From contig NZ_WJNH01000009.1 of NCBI RefSeq assembly GCF_009649735.1, positions 62,001 through 126,000 of the forward strand: a stretch of 64,000 nucleotides of DNA, written 5' to 3'. Positions 12,083 through 22,342 of this stretch are shown one piece after another. Every line of letters begins with the position of its first letter. The first letter of the stretch is position 1. Source of the DNA: Salinibacillus xinjiangensis. GTDB lineage: Bacteria > Bacillota > Bacilli > Bacillales > Alkalibacillaceae. A program made the position numbers and the translations under genes. The notes under the pieces were generated by a model. It ran no database searches, was not told the origin of the DNA, and saw only the letters and a list, made by a program, of their open reading frames with translations.

Positions 12083-12124
12083 GTGCTTTATAATGGTGCG
12101 CGGGCACGGATGTGCTGCTCCCGC

Positions 12125-12316
12125 TGTGACTTTAGTATATTCAGGTCAAACTTCAGTTAACTCTATGTGTATTTTAGCTTTTGTATGTCGATTTCAGCAA
12201 CTCCAATCCCAACTTTAGCTTATTCCCGAATCTTTAGTTTTTACATAAGGAAATTCAGCAAATCCTGTTTCCGTGTTCAGCATCCTTATCACCAACTTCA
12301 GCATGCCTCTTCAAGC
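12125..12316 (+). repeat. 21-bp-phased TTYAGC motif array, copy 1
   Basis: The 380 bases between the putP terminator and the aceB promoter contain about ten copies of a degenerate ACTTYAGC-like word. The A of the AG(C/T) core falls at 12134, 12155, 12176, 12196, 12217, 12236, 12257, 12279 and 12300, i.e. steps of 21, 21, 20, 21, 19, 21, 22 and 21 bases, with an extra copy at 12143. This equals two DNA helical turns. The same word and spacing recur at 49493-50184. No coding gene fits. Function unknown. Confidence 0.7.
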
Positions 12317-12382
12317 CACATCTCTCCTACATCGATCCCACCCATTGTCGAATTTTGTTGCTAACTTTTTCCTGAAAAGGGG

Positions 12383-12411
12383 TTACAAAATCAAATTTAC
12401 TGTTATATAAT
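12383..12411 (+). promoter_or_regulatory. Probable promoter of aceB-aceA
   Basis: A perfect TATAAT at 12406-12411 is preceded by TTACAA with a 17-base spacer. The transcript start would lie about 45 bases before aceB. No obvious catabolite-responsive element was recognised. Confidence 0.6.
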
Positions 12412-12462
12412 ACAAATCAAATAAATGATTCTGTATTATAACAAACAAGGGGTGATGAAACA

Positions 12463-14055
12463 GTGGCAACCAAAATTGCAGGGATAACAAAGGAAACAGA
12501 GAGGAGGCGGGAGGATACAGAGATCTTAACTGCAGGAGCTTTAGTCTTTTTACAGCAGCTTGAAAGAAAGTTTGGCGAACGAAGAAATGAACTGTTACAG
12601 GACAGACAAGAACGACAGAAGAGATTTGATTCAGGGGAGCTGCCTGATTTTCTTCCTGAGACGAAGCACATTCGAGAAGGTGACTGGACGATAGCTCCAA
12701 TTCCCGATGAAATTAAAGATAGAAGAGTGGAGATTACGGGTCCAGTGGATCGAAAAATGGTGATCAATGCTCTTAACTCAGGAGCTAAGGTTTTTATGGC
12801 TTGCTTTGAAGATGCTACTTCACCAACATGGGATAACCTCATACATGGCCAGATTAACCTCAAAGATGTAGCGCGACGCTCCATTGAGTTTACAAATGAT
12901 AGGGGGAAAAAATATGAATTAAATGAGAATCCAGCAGTATTATTTGTCCGACCAAGAGGCTGGCATTTAGACGAAAAGCATTTGGTAGTAGATGGAAAGC
13001 CTATGAGTGCTAGTTTATTTGATTTTGGTTTATACTTTTATCATAATGCTGAAAAACTGATCGAGTCAGGAACAAGGCCATACTTTTACCTTCCTAAACT
13101 CGAAAGTCATTTAGAGGCTAGATTGTGGAATGATGTGTTTATATTTGCCCAGAAGTACTTCGGAATACCAAAAGGAACAATCAAGGCTACTGTATTAATT
13201 GAGACAATTACAGCTGCCTTTGAGATGGATGAAATTTTACATGAGCTTAGAGATCATTCAGCGGGACTAAATTGTGGACGTTGGGACTATATTTTTAGTT
13301 ACTTAAAAAAGCGACAATCGCATGCCGACGTCGTTTTGCCTAATCGCTCCATCGTTACGATGACAGTTCCATTTATGAGGGCTTATTCATTATTGACTAT
13401 TCAAACCTGCCATAAGCGAAATGCACAGGCTATAGGTGGGATGGCAGCACAAATTCCAGTGAAGGGGGATGATGAAGCAAACCGTGATGCCTTTAATAAA
13501 GTGAAAAACGATAAAGAGCGGGAAGCAAAGGATGGCCATGATGGAACATGGGTTGCACATCCTGGTCTAGTTCCAGTAGCCATGGAAGTATTTAATCAGG
13601 AAATGCCAACAGCTAATCAGATTCACTTGCAAAAACTAAAGGATATAGAAGTTTCAGCAGAAGAGCTGTTAGAGGTTCCTGAGGGTAATATTACCGAAGT
13701 GGGTTTACGACAGAATATTCGCGTGGGGATTTTATACATTGCTAACTGGCTACAAGGCAGAGGTGCTGTTCCAATCAACAATTTGATGGAGGATGCGGCA
13801 ACTGCAGAAATCTCAAGGGCCCAAATTTGGCAGTGGATTCGCCATCCACAAGGACAATTGGAGGATGGAAGGGACATTACCATCTCGCTATATGAACAAT
13901 TCAAGAAGGAGGAATTGGATAACCTGATTTCAGAAATTGGAGAAGAGGTATTAGAACAGGGTAGATACTATGAAGCTGTTGAGCTTTTTGACGAATTGAT
14001 TTTACAGGATGAATTTATAGACTTTTTAACTTTACCTGGTTATGAAATTTTATAA
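12463..14055 (+). CDS. aceB: Malate synthase A
   Basis: A 530-residue malate synthase (glyoxylate plus acetyl-CoA to malate) of the A isoform length. The signature [18 protein letters not shown], the stretch [15 protein letters not shown] (about 152-166) and [19 protein letters not shown]-type active-site region near residue 245 are visible. The catalytic Asp/Arg neighbourhood follows [12 protein letters not shown]. The GTG start is six bases after AAGGGGTGA. It precedes isocitrate lyase, so together they form the glyoxylate shunt for growth on acetate or fatty acids. Confidence 0.95.
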   Translation: MATKIAGITKETERRREDTEILTAGALVFLQQLERKFGERRNELLQDRQERQKRFDSGELPDFLPETKHIREGDWTIAPIPDEIKDRRVEITGPVDRKMVINALNSGAKVFMACFEDATSPTWDNLIHGQINLKDVARRSIEFTNDRGKKYELNENPAVLFVRPRGWHLDEKHLVVDGKPMSASLFDFGLYFYHNAEKLIESGTRPYFYLPKLESHLEARLWNDVFIFAQKYFGIPKGTIKATVLIETITAAFEMDEILHELRDHSAGLNCGRWDYIFSYLKKRQSHADVVLPNRSIVTMTVPFMRAYSLLTIQTCHKRNAQAIGGMAAQIPVKGDDEANRDAFNKVKNDKEREAKDGHDGTWVAHPGLVPVAMEVFNQEMPTANQIHLQKLKDIEVSAEELLEVPEGNITEVGLRQNIRVGILYIANWLQGRGAVPINNLMEDAATAEISRAQIWQWIRHPQGQLEDGRDITISLYEQFKKEELDNLISEIGEEVLEQGRYYEAVELFDELILQDEFIDFLTLPGYEIL

Positions 14056-14069
14056 GGGAGGAATTGTCG

Positions 14070-15353
14070 ATGGAAAACAAAAGAGTAAAACAGTTGGAGG
14101 AAAGCTGGGAATTGGATAGTCGTTGGAAAGGGATCGAGCGCTCGTATACAGCAGAAGAAGTAATTGGTCTTCGCGGTTCCATTGATATCGAGTACACACT
14201 GGCGAAAAAAGGTGCGGAGAAATTATGGAACTATTTAAACACCGAGGACTATATTAACGCACTTGGAGCATTAACTGGAAATCAAGCTGTTCAACAGGTA
14301 AAGGCAGGATTAAAGGCCATTTATTTGAGTGGCTGGCAAGTGGCTGCAGATGCGAATTTATCAGGGCAGATGTATCCTGACCAAAGCTTATATCCAGCCA
14401 ATAGTGTTCCAAATGTGGTTAAACGAATTAATCAAGCATTACAAAGAGCTGATCAAATTCACTTCTTAGAAAATGATCAAACGTTTGATTGGTTTCAACC
14501 CATTGTTGCCGATGCTGAGGCCGGGTTTGGCGGACAGTTAAATGTGTTTGAGCTTATGAAGCAAATGATTGAAGCGGGGGCATCAGGTGTTCATTTTGAG
14601 GATCAGCTATCTTCAGAGAAAAAATGTGGTCATTTAGGCGGAAAAGTATTACTGCCAACACAAACAGCTGTGCGAAATTTAATCTCTGCTCGACTTGCAG
14701 CAGATGTAATGGGCACACCGACCATCCTTGTTGCTCGAACTGATGCCAATGCAGCTGATATGGTGACGAGTGATGTAGATCCTTATGACCATCAGTTTAT
14801 TACAGGTGAACGAACAAGTGAAGGGTTTTTCCGTACAAAGGCTGGGATAGAGCAAGCTATTAGTAGAGGTTTAGCGTATGCACCATATGCCGATTTAATT
14901 TGGTGTGAAACATCGGAGCCTAACTTAGAGGAAGCGAAACGCTTTGCTGATGCTATTCATGAAAAGTTTCCAAATAAACTACTAGCCTATAACTGCTCTC
15001 CATCCTTCAATTGGGAGAAAAAGCTTGATGAAAAGACCATTGCAAACTTCCAGCAGGAGCTAAGTAAAATGGGGTATAAATTCCAGTTCGTTACACTAGC
15101 AGGCTTCCACGCTTTAAACCATAGCATGTTTGAGCTAGCTAGAGGGTATAAGGAACGAGGAATGGCTGCATACTCTGAATTACAACAAGCAGAATTTGCT
15201 AGTGAGGTGTATGGCTATTCAGCTACAAGGCACCAGAGGGAAGTTGGAACTGGTTACTTTGATCAAGTATCAACGATTGTATCCGGTGGTAGTTCATCCA
15301 CAACCGCACTAAAAGGATCAACCGAAGAAGAACAATTTACCGTAAAATCGTAA
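14070..15353 (+). CDS. aceA: Isocitrate lyase
   Basis: A 427-residue isocitrate lyase that splits isocitrate to glyoxylate and succinate. The catalytic signature [13 protein letters not shown] (about residues 188-200) contains the active-site cysteine, and [12 protein letters not shown] marks the metal-binding region. The ATG at 14070 is chosen because AAGGGAGG ends eight bases upstream; an in-frame TTG at 14064 is too close to it. It is 14 bases after aceB and is followed by a very strong terminator. Confidence 0.96.
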   Translation: MENKRVKQLEESWELDSRWKGIERSYTAEEVIGLRGSIDIEYTLAKKGAEKLWNYLNTEDYINALGALTGNQAVQQVKAGLKAIYLSGWQVAADANLSGQMYPDQSLYPANSVPNVVKRINQALQRADQIHFLENDQTFDWFQPIVADAEAGFGGQLNVFELMKQMIEAGASGVHFEDQLSSEKKCGHLGGKVLLPTQTAVRNLISARLAADVMGTPTILVARTDANAADMVTSDVDPYDHQFITGERTSEGFFRTKAGIEQAISRGLAYAPYADLIWCETSEPNLEEAKRFADAIHEKFPNKLLAYNCSPSFNWEKKLDEKTIANFQQELSKMGYKFQFVTLAGFHALNHSMFELARGYKERGMAAYSELQQAEFASEVYGYSATRHQREVGTGYFDQVSTIVSGGSSSTTALKGSTEEEQFTVKS

Positions 15354-15379
15354 AAATTCATATTGCCGTATGAAATTCT

Positions 15380-15417
15380 AGGTCTACTCTGTTGCCGCAG
15401 AGTAGACCTTCTTTTTT
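15380..15417 (+). terminator. Terminator after aceA
   Basis: A perfect 12-bp stem (AGGTCTACTCTG arm) with a 6-base loop is followed by TTCTTTTTT. Confidence 0.93.
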
Positions 15418-15486
15418 CCCTCTGGCTTAAAATAAACATAGCAACTGTTAGGGATTAGTGCAATGCTTTTATATTATGAAAATAGT

Positions 15487-15857
15487 TAAACAAACGTTTG
15501 TTTGAACGGTTATATACTGCTTTTTATATAGGTTTGAACTATATTGAACAAACGTTTGTTTAATTTATTTGGGGGAGAATAAGAGAAAAGCGATGTGATT
15601 TAAACAAACGTTTGATTAAATGGCCGTATCCCTCTTCCCATATATCTTTACCCCTTATTAAACAAACGATTGTTTAGTTTTGAGGGAAGGAATGACGTTG
15701 AGCGGGGATATTCAAACAAACGTTTGATTGAATTTGAGGGTATGAGGATGAAATAGAGGATAAAATAGAGGATATATAGATAAACAAACGTTTGATTGAT
15801 TAAAAGGGAAATCTTGTTATACATAGGATTAGATAGTTTAAACAAACGTTTGTTTAA
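15487..15857. repeat. Array of seven AAACAAACGTTTGTTT palindromes
   Basis: Seven near-identical palindromes with core AAACAAACGTTTGWTT have centres at 15495, 15553, 15609, 15667, 15721, 15789 and 15847, so centre distances are 58, 56, 58, 54, 68 and 58 bases. Copy 4 has one core change (CGATTG). Flanks are AT-rich and not conserved. Each looks like a TetR-type operator, but no regulator gene adjoins. The array fills the space between the aceA terminator and the gatC promoter. Too short and palindromic for CRISPR repeats. Confidence 0.85.
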
Positions 15858-15926
15858 ACCCAATTATCATCGTCATACATCAGGCGACCTCCCCTATTAA
15901 GTATGTTAAAATGAAATAGGTGTAAG

Positions 15927-15956
15927 TTGCTATCAAATAGGAAAATTTGCTATTAT
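15927..15956 (+). promoter_or_regulatory. Probable promoter of gatCAB
   Basis: TTGCTA and TATTAT are separated by 18 bases, and TGC precedes the -10 (extended -10). It lies 45 bases before gatC and 70 bases after the last palindrome of the array. Confidence 0.6.
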
Positions 15957-16000
15957 AAATAATTATTGTGAGTGTTCGAACATAATGGAGGTGTAACAGA

Positions 16001-16291
16001 ATGGCAGAGATATCTAAGGATCAGGTGAAGCATGTGGCAAACCTTGCTCGTCTTGCTGTAACAGAAGAGGAAGCGGAGAAATTAACCGAAGAATTAGGCT
16101 CTATTATTAAATTTGCTGAGCAACTAAATGAATTGGATACGGAAAACGTAAAACCAACAACACACGTTCTAGATTTGAAAAATGTTCTACGTAAAGATGA
16201 GCCAAAAGAGTGGTTAACACAAGAAGAAGCATTAAAGAATGCACCGGACAAAAAAGATGGACAATTCCGTGTTCCATCTATTTTAGAGTAA
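16001..16291 (+). CDS. gatC: Asp-tRNA(Asn)/Glu-tRNA(Gln) amidotransferase subunit C
   Basis: A 96-residue GatC, the small scaffold that wraps GatA and GatB in the transamidosome that converts misacylated Glu-tRNA(Gln) or Asp-tRNA(Asn). The family pattern [17 protein letters not shown] at the N-terminus and [23 protein letters not shown] near the C-terminus is complete. GGAGGTG lies about 8 bases before the ATG. First gene of gatCAB. Confidence 0.96.
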   Translation: MAEISKDQVKHVANLARLAVTEEEAEKLTEELGSIIKFAEQLNELDTENVKPTTHVLDLKNVLRKDEPKEWLTQEEALKNAPDKKDGQFRVPSILE

Positions 16292-16304
16292 GGAGGTAGA
16301 ATAG

Positions 16305-17777
16305 ATGTCATTATTTGATTATTCCATCAAGGAGTTACAAGAGAAGATACATAATAAAGAGATTAAGGTTCAAGAGCTTGTAGATGCCTCTTACCAAAGA
16401 ATTAAAGAGGTAGATGGACAAGTGAAAGCCTTTCTTACATTGAATGAAGAGGAAGCACGTCAGCAAGCTGCTAAATTAGATGAAAGAGAAGCTACAGCTG
16501 ATGAGGTTCTCTTTGGCCTACCAGCAGGAATTAAGGACAACATAGTCACGAATGGTCTACGTACGACTTGTGCTAGTCAATTCCTAGATAATTTTACAGA
16601 CCCGTTGTATGACGCGACTGTGATGAAAAAATTAGATGATGCAAAGTCCATAACGATTGGAAAATTAAATATGGATGAGTTTGCAATGGGTTCCTCCAAT
16701 GAAAACTCTAGCTATGAGGCTACACGCAACCCGTGGAACACGGATCATGTTCCTGGTGGTTCTAGCGGTGGTTCAGCAGCAGCTGTTGCATCTGGACAAG
16801 TTTTATATGCACTTGGTTCTGATACAGGTGGCTCCATTCGTCAGCCAGCTGCATTCTGTGGTGTTGTTGGGTTAAAGCCTACCTATGGACGTGTATCACG
16901 TTTTGGGCTTGTTGCCTTTGCATCCTCTCTAGATCAAATTGGGCCATTAACTCGAACAGTTGAAGATAATGCAAGAGTACTAGAGGTAATCTCTGGACAC
17001 GACCCAATGGATTCTACAAGTGCGAATGTAGATGTTCCGAAATACACTGATGCTTTAACAGGTGATGTAAAAGGTCTTAAAATAGCTGTACCTAAGGAAT
17101 ACTTAGGTGAAGGGGTAACAGAAGAGGTTCGCGACTCTATACTACAGGCACTAAAGAAATATGAGGAATTAGGTGCAGAGTGGGAAGAGGTTTCGTTACC
17201 ACACTCTAAGTATGCTGTTGCTACCTATTATCTATTAGCATCCTCTGAAGCTTCAGCAAACCTAGCAAGATTTGACGGAGTTCGCTATGGTGTTCGAGCT
17301 GAAGAAGCAGAGTCCATGATGGATATGTTTAAGCTGTCGCGTAGTCAAGGATTTGGTGAAGAAGTAAAACGACGCATTATGCTTGGTACCTTTGCTTTAA
17401 GCTCAGGCTACTATGATGCTTACTATAAGAAGGCACAAAAAGTACGTACTTTAATTAAACAAGACTTTGATCAAGTACTTGAGAAGTATGACGTCATTAT
17501 GGGGCCAACTACTCCTACACCAGCCTTTAAAGTAGGGGAAAAAATTGCTGATCCATTAACAATGTATGCGAATGATATTTTAACCATTCCAGTTAACCTA
17601 GCAGGCGTACCAGGAATCTCCATCCCATGTGGATTCTCAACAGAAGGGTTGCCAATTGGCTTACAAATTATCGGTAAGCACTTTGATGAGGGAATGGTTT
17701 ATCGTGCCGCACATGCTTTTGAACAAGCGACCGATTACCATAAAGAGAAGCCAGCGCTTGGAGGTGTACAAGCATGA
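16305..17777 (+). CDS. gatA: Amidotransferase subunit A (amidase)
   Basis: A 490-residue amidase-signature protein that releases ammonia from glutamine for tRNA-bound Glu/Asp. The Ser-cisSer-Lys triad is visible: Lys in LPAGIKDNI, the serines in [15 protein letters not shown] and [14 protein letters not shown]. Length is typical. It begins 13 bases after gatC and its stop overlaps the gatB start (ATGA), indicating translational coupling. Confidence 0.97.
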   Translation: MSLFDYSIKELQEKIHNKEIKVQELVDASYQRIKEVDGQVKAFLTLNEEEARQQAAKLDEREATADEVLFGLPAGIKDNIVTNGLRTTCASQFLDNFTDPLYDATVMKKLDDAKSITIGKLNMDEFAMGSSNENSSYEATRNPWNTDHVPGGSSGGSAAAVASGQVLYALGSDTGGSIRQPAAFCGVVGLKPTYGRVSRFGLVAFASSLDQIGPLTRTVEDNARVLEVISGHDPMDSTSANVDVPKYTDALTGDVKGLKIAVPKEYLGEGVTEEVRDSILQALKKYEELGAEWEEVSLPHSKYAVATYYLLASSEASANLARFDGVRYGVRAEEAESMMDMFKLSRSQGFGEEVKRRIMLGTFALSSGYYDAYYKKAQKVRTLIKQDFDQVLEKYDVIMGPTTPTPAFKVGEKIADPLTMYANDILTIPVNLAGVPGISIPCGFSTEGLPIGLQIIGKHFDEGMVYRAAHAFEQATDYHKEKPALGGVQA

Positions 17778-19204
17778 ATTTTGAAACCATAATCGGATTA
17801 GAAGTTCACGTCGAATTAAAAACAGCGTCAAAAATCTTTAGTCCAAGTCCAAATGCTTTTGGAGCTGATACGAATACAAATGTTAACCCGATTGATCTTG
17901 GTTACCCGGGTGTCTTACCTGTATTAAATGAAGAGGCTGTTAACTTTGCTATGCGAGCTGCAATGGCATTGAACTGTGAGGTTGCAACAGATACAAAATT
18001 TGATCGTAAAAATTATTTTTATCCAGATAATCCAAAGGCTTATCAGATTTCTCAATTTGACAAACCAATTGGTGAACATGGATACATTGAAATTGAAGTT
18101 GATGGCCAGAAGAAAAAGATTGGCATTACCCGTCTACATTTAGAAGAGGATGCCGGAAAATTAACTCATAGTGATGATGGTTACTCCCTAGTAGACTTCA
18201 ACCGCCAAGGGACACCTTTGATTGAAATTGTATCGGAGCCTGACATTCGCTCTCCGAAAGAAGCGTATGCCTACTTAGAAAAATTAAAATCCATTATTCA
18301 ATATACAGGTGTTTCCGATTGTAAGATGGAGGAGGGGTCTCTTCGTTGTGATGCGAACATTTCCCTTCGTCCAATCGGTCAAGAAGAGTTTGGGGTAAAG
18401 ACGGAATTGAAAAACTTGAACTCCTTTAACTATGTCCAAAAAGGCTTAGAGTTTGAGGAAAAACGTCAGGAAAAAGTATTACTTTCCGGTGGTGAAATCC
18501 TACAGGAAACGCGTCGCTATGATGAGCAAACAAAGGAAACAATTCTAATGCGTGTTAAGGAAGGCTCTGATGATTATCGTTACTTCCCTGAGCCAGACCT
18601 AGTTCCTTTATATATTGATGAGGACTGGAAGGAAAGAGTTCGAGCAGAAATTCCGGAATTGCCTGATGCACGTAAAGAACGTTACATCAATGACCTAGAA
18701 TTGCCTGCTTATGATGCAATGGTATTAACGCTTACTAAAGAAATGTCTGATTTCTTCGAGGAAACAATTGCAGCAGGGGCTGATGCTAAATTAGCCTCAA
18801 ACTGGTTAATGGGTGAGGTTTCAGGTTACCTAAACAAGCATTATAAAGAGCTGCATGAAATTGAATTAACACCAGAATCACTAGCTAAAATGATTCAATT
18901 GATTGAAGATGGAACCATCTCTTCTAAAATTGCTAAAAAGGTCTTTAGTGAGCTAGTTGAAAAGGGTGGAGACCCAGAGAAAATCGTTAAAGAAAAAGGT
19001 CTCGTTCAAATTTCAGATGAAGGCCAGCTAACTGAAATCATTACTGGCATCCTTGATCAAAACCAACAATCCATTGAGGACTATAAAAATGGTAAAGATC
19101 GTGCACTAGGATTCTTAGTCGGACAAGTGATGAAGGCGACAAAAGGTCAGGCTAACCCTAAAATGGTTAATAAAATTTTAATTGCTGAAATGGATAAACG
19201 ATAA
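17774..19204 (+). CDS. gatB: Amidotransferase subunit B
   Basis: A 476-residue GatB that binds the misacylated tRNA and performs the ATP-dependent kinase and transamidation step. The N-terminal [15 protein letters not shown] and the cradle segment [15 protein letters not shown] are diagnostic; the C-terminal YqeY-like tail runs from about residue 330. It overlaps gatA by four bases and ends the operon before a terminator. Confidence 0.97.
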   Translation: MNFETIIGLEVHVELKTASKIFSPSPNAFGADTNTNVNPIDLGYPGVLPVLNEEAVNFAMRAAMALNCEVATDTKFDRKNYFYPDNPKAYQISQFDKPIGEHGYIEIEVDGQKKKIGITRLHLEEDAGKLTHSDDGYSLVDFNRQGTPLIEIVSEPDIRSPKEAYAYLEKLKSIIQYTGVSDCKMEEGSLRCDANISLRPIGQEEFGVKTELKNLNSFNYVQKGLEFEEKRQEKVLLSGGEILQETRRYDEQTKETILMRVKEGSDDYRYFPEPDLVPLYIDEDWKERVRAEIPELPDARKERYINDLELPAYDAMVLTLTKEMSDFFEETIAAGADAKLASNWLMGEVSGYLNKHYKELHEIELTPESLAKMIQLIEDGTISSKIAKKVFSELVEKGGDPEKIVKEKGLVQISDEGQLTEIITGILDQNQQSIEDYKNGKDRALGFLVGQVMKATKGQANPKMVNKILIAEMDKR

Positions 19205-19213
19205 AGAACAGGA

Positions 19214-19252
19214 AGAGATTAGTACTTGTCTAGTGCTAATCTCTTATTTTTA
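19214..19252 (+). terminator. Terminator after gatB
   Basis: A 13-bp stem with one G-T pair (AGAGATTAGTACT arm) and a 5-base loop is followed by a T-rich tract. Confidence 0.88.
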
Positions 19253-19386
19253 TCGATAAGTTTTAAGTACACACGATTAGCATATAATTTAAAAAGGGTT
19301 TGTAACTATTTCCTTTTCATTTGGTTAAAAAAGAGATATGATGAGAATTGGTATGAATTACCGATTATGTGTAGAAGGTGAAGGAT

Positions 19387-20283
19387 ATGAAACGTGCCAG
19401 AATTATTTATAACCCAACATCAGGACGGGAAGCCTTTCAAAAGGAACTACCTGAAGTATTGAAAAAACTTGAACAAGCAGGCTATGAAACATCTACCCAT
19501 GCAACAACTGGTGAAGGTGATGCGACCGAAGCAGCAAGAACGGCTGTCGAACGTCGTTATGATATTGTGATTGCAGCTGGTGGAGATGGAACGATTAATG
19601 AAGTCGTCAATGGTTTAGCCGAGCAGGAGTTTAGGCCGAAGTTGGGGATTATACCAGTTGGAACGACAAATGATTTTGCTCGTGCCATTCGTGTGTCGAG
19701 AAACATACAGAAGGCTGTTGATATTATTGTAGAAGGACATACAAGACGTTTAGATATTGGACGAGTGAATGAGGACCAATATTTTATAAATATTGCTGGT
19801 GGAGGAAAAATCACAGAATTAACCTATGAAGTTCCAAGTAAGTTAAAAACCATGCTCGGTCAATTAGCCTATTATATTAAAGGGATTGAAATGCTACCTT
19901 TCTTCAGGCCGACAAGAGTAAAAATTCAATATAATGATGAAGTGATAGATGATGAGATTATGATGTTTTTACTTAGCAATTCGAATTCTGTTGGCGGGTT
20001 TGAAAAGCTGGCTCCAGATGCAAAACTTGATGACGGATATTTTGACCTGTTAATCTTAAAAAAGACAAATATTGCTGATTTTGTCTTAATTGCATCGATG
20101 GCCCTTAGAGGAAATCATATAAACAGTGACAAAATCATATACGCTAAGACAAATTCTGTTACGATAGAGACAGAAGATAAAATGCAATTAAATATTGACG
20201 GGGAATATGGCGGATTATTACCTGGGAAATTTGTCAACTTGTATCAACATATAGAATTTTTCGTACCTGAGAATTTTCAATAA
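19387..20283 (+). CDS. dgkB: Diacylglycerol kinase DgkB
   Basis: A 298-residue soluble lipid kinase (YerQ/DgkB) that phosphorylates diacylglycerol left over from lipoteichoic acid synthesis. The nucleotide-binding motifs AAGGDGTINEVVNGL (about 61-75) and IPVGTTNDFARAI (about 92-104) are intact. ATG 19387 is preferred because AGAAGGTG ends six bases upstream; the GTG at 19378 lies inside that site. Between gatB and rlmCD as in B. subtilis, where yerO and swrC also intervene; both are absent here. Confidence 0.94.
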   Translation: MKRARIIYNPTSGREAFQKELPEVLKKLEQAGYETSTHATTGEGDATEAARTAVERRYDIVIAAGGDGTINEVVNGLAEQEFRPKLGIIPVGTTNDFARAIRVSRNIQKAVDIIVEGHTRRLDIGRVNEDQYFINIAGGGKITELTYEVPSKLKTMLGQLAYYIKGIEMLPFFRPTRVKIQYNDEVIDDEIMMFLLSNSNSVGGFEKLAPDAKLDDGYFDLLILKKTNIADFVLIASMALRGNHINSDKIIYAKTNSVTIETEDKMQLNIDGEYGGLLPGKFVNLYQHIEFFVPENFQ

Positions 20284-20306
20284 AGGCAGCTGTGGCTGTC
20301 TTTTCT
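20282..20306 (+). terminator. Weak terminator after dgkB
   Basis: AAAGGCAGC pairs with GCTGTCTTT around a 4-base loop, with only four T residues after the stem, so read-through into rlmCD is possible. Confidence 0.5.
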
Positions 20307-20426
20307 ACTTTAGGGACATAAATTTGTCGGATTGAAGGATAAACAAGACTCGACATTGTACTAAGGTATTAAGGATGCAAAAAAGCAAAAACTAATAACG
20401 AATCAAACTTTAAAGGAAGATTAAAC

Positions 20427-21800
20427 ATGGCTAAAATCAAACCACCTGTGAATAAAAATGAAACGCTAGAACTGGAATTTGTCGATTTAACACATGAAGG
20501 TTCAGCGGTAGGCAAGGTCAATGGCTACCCTTTATTTGTCCCATATGGCCTGCCAGGAGAACGTGCGGAAGTTAAAGTAGTAAAGGTAAAGAAAAATTTT
20601 GGCTTTGGGAAGTTATTAAAAGTGTTAGATCAAAGTCCAGAGCGTATTGAACCACCCTGTGATGTATTTTATCAGTGTGGGGGGTGTCAGCTGCAGCACA
20701 TGAGCTACGAGATGCAGCTGGAGATGAAACAAAAGCAAGTTCAAGATGCCTTGAGAAAAATTGGACATCTAGAGGATGTACCTGTTCACCCTGTAATCGG
20801 TATGGAAGACCCTTGGCGATACCGCAATAAGGTACAAATACCAGTAAGAGGTGTCGAAGGTAGATTAGAAACAGGTTTTTATAAAAAACGCAGTCATGAC
20901 ATTATTGATATGGATACTTGCCCGATCACGGATGAGCAAAATGATCGTATGGTCGAGGCAGTGCGGAGAATCGCTGAAGATGCGGGTATTACTCCTTATG
21001 ATGAGGATAATCATAAGGGAACCCTTCGACATATTATGGTCCGAAATGGGAAGGAAACCAATGAAATTATGGTTGTGCTTGTGACACGTACAGACAAGCT
21101 TGCCTTTAAGGACAAGCTTGTCGAAGAGATTCATAAGGCCTATCCCAACGTGAAATCCATTATTCAAAATGTAAATTCTGAACGTACAAATGTGATTTTA
21201 GGGAAAAAAACGAAGGTGTTATGGGGAGAAGAGTACATCCATGATTCGATTGGAGACATCAAGTTTAAGATTTCTGCCAAGTCCTTTTATCAAGTAAATC
21301 CAGTCCAAACCAAAAAGCTATATGATCAAGCACTAGACTATGCCAACCTTAGTGGAAATGAAACCGTCATTGATTCTTATTGTGGAATAGGGACAATATC
21401 ACTATTTCTCGCCCAACAGGCCAAAAAGGTGTATGGTGTCGAAATTGTACCAGAAGCCATTGAAGATGCGAAGGAAAATGCGAAGCTAAATGGTATTAAA
21501 AATGCGGAGTTTTTTGTTGGAGCTGCAGAGAAAGTGATGGACTGGTGGAAGGCACAAGGGTTACGTCCTAATGTAATTGTGGTCGATCCGCCAAGAAAGG
21601 GCTGCGATGAACAGTTGCTAAAAGCCATGCTAGCTATGAAACCAGATAGGATTGTCTATGTATCGTGCAATCCGTCTACGCTGGCAAGAGATTTAAATAT
21701 TCTGGGTGAAGGTGGATATGTTACTAAAGAAGTACAACCCGTAGATATGTTCCCACAAACTAGTCACGTTGAGTGCGTAGCCCAAATAGAGTTAAAATGA
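20427..21800 (+). CDS. rlmCD: 23S rRNA (uracil-5-)-methyltransferase RlmCD
   Basis: A 457-residue SAM-dependent methyltransferase of the RumA/TrmA family, in bacilli responsible for m5U747 and m5U1939 of 23S rRNA. An N-terminal TRAM domain precedes the [4Fe-4S] cysteine cluster ([15 protein letters not shown]). SAM motif [15 protein letters not shown] is near residue 315, DPPRKGCD is near 392, and the catalytic cysteine lies in [23 protein letters not shown] precedes the ATG. Ortholog of yefA with conserved position. Confidence 0.95.
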   Translation: MAKIKPPVNKNETLELEFVDLTHEGSAVGKVNGYPLFVPYGLPGERAEVKVVKVKKNFGFGKLLKVLDQSPERIEPPCDVFYQCGGCQLQHMSYEMQLEMKQKQVQDALRKIGHLEDVPVHPVIGMEDPWRYRNKVQIPVRGVEGRLETGFYKKRSHDIIDMDTCPITDEQNDRMVEAVRRIAEDAGITPYDEDNHKGTLRHIMVRNGKETNEIMVVLVTRTDKLAFKDKLVEEIHKAYPNVKSIIQNVNSERTNVILGKKTKVLWGEEYIHDSIGDIKFKISAKSFYQVNPVQTKKLYDQALDYANLSGNETVIDSYCGIGTISLFLAQQAKKVYGVEIVPEAIEDAKENAKLNGIKNAEFFVGAAEKVMDWWKAQGLRPNVIVVDPPRKGCDEQLLKAMLAMKPDRIVYVSCNPSTLARDLNILGEGGYVTKEVQPVDMFPQTSHVECVAQIELK

Positions 21801-22015
21801 TATCTGCGTCCAGCATTCAAAGCACATTGAAAGCGTACCAGAACCAGTTGTGGATGAAGTGGAGAATGCGAAACATGTTAACGAAAGGTTTGCTGTTGTT
21901 GGTGAAAAATGAATCGTAAATCCAATTGGCTGATTAGGGAAGAAGATAATAATAAGATTTGTTAATGAAAAGTAATTCTTACCCTGATAAAATTTCAATG
22001 CCTATCCAATAATCT
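21801..22015 (+). other. Non-coding stretch with possible gene remnant after rlmCD
   Basis: The bases after rlmCD read in one frame as HSKHIESVPEPVVDEVENA and then AKHVNERFAVVGEK, followed by stops and NPIG and KKIIIRFVNEK-like words. This has protein-like composition but no start, no ribosome binding site and several stops, so it may be a decayed gene end. I do not recognise the family. The rest of the 540-base gap holds a terminator, an inverted repeat at 22166-22182 and the promoter of the next gene. Confidence 0.35.
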
Positions 22016-22049
22016 CCCGGGTTTTTTAATAGAAACCCGGGACTTTTTA
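22016..22049 (+). terminator. Terminator downstream of the rlmCD region
   Basis: CCCGGGTTT and AAACCCGGG arms form a perfect 9-bp stem with an 8-base loop followed by ACTTTTTAT. Confidence 0.85.
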
Positions 22050-22217
22050 TGTCTAACCATCTTTTCTTACAATTCATTAGTTAAGTAAAAGGCTATTTTA
22101 ACCGAGACAATGGAATGCGGAGTTAGGACATGTGAAATGGGAAGAGTCTATGTTAATTTTTCACCTTAAACCTTTAGGTTAAATTTACATTGCGTTAATT
22201 TTATTATGGAACTTATC

Positions 22218-22226
22218 TGTTATAAT
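22218..22226 (+). promoter_or_regulatory. Extended -10 promoter before the glycosyltransferase gene
   Basis: TGTTATAAT combines a TG extension with a perfect TATAAT. A small hairpin at 22261-22276 (AACTCT and AGAGTT arms) lies in the 110-base leader that follows, and an inverted repeat sits upstream at 22166-22182. Confidence 0.55.
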
Positions 22227-22342
22227 CTGCACCTAAGGGATAATATTGTTAGTTGAACTGAACTCTAAATAGAGTTACCGAGTTTAGTGATACATAGGGG
22301 ATTACTACAGAAAGTTCCACTAAATTTCATGGGGGTGTCAAT

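Noticed and set aside
15487-15857. CRISPR array made of the AAACAAACGTTTGTTT repeats
   Set aside because: Repeats are only about 16-18 bp, fully palindromic and imperfect; interval lengths vary from 54 to 68; no cas gene is nearby.
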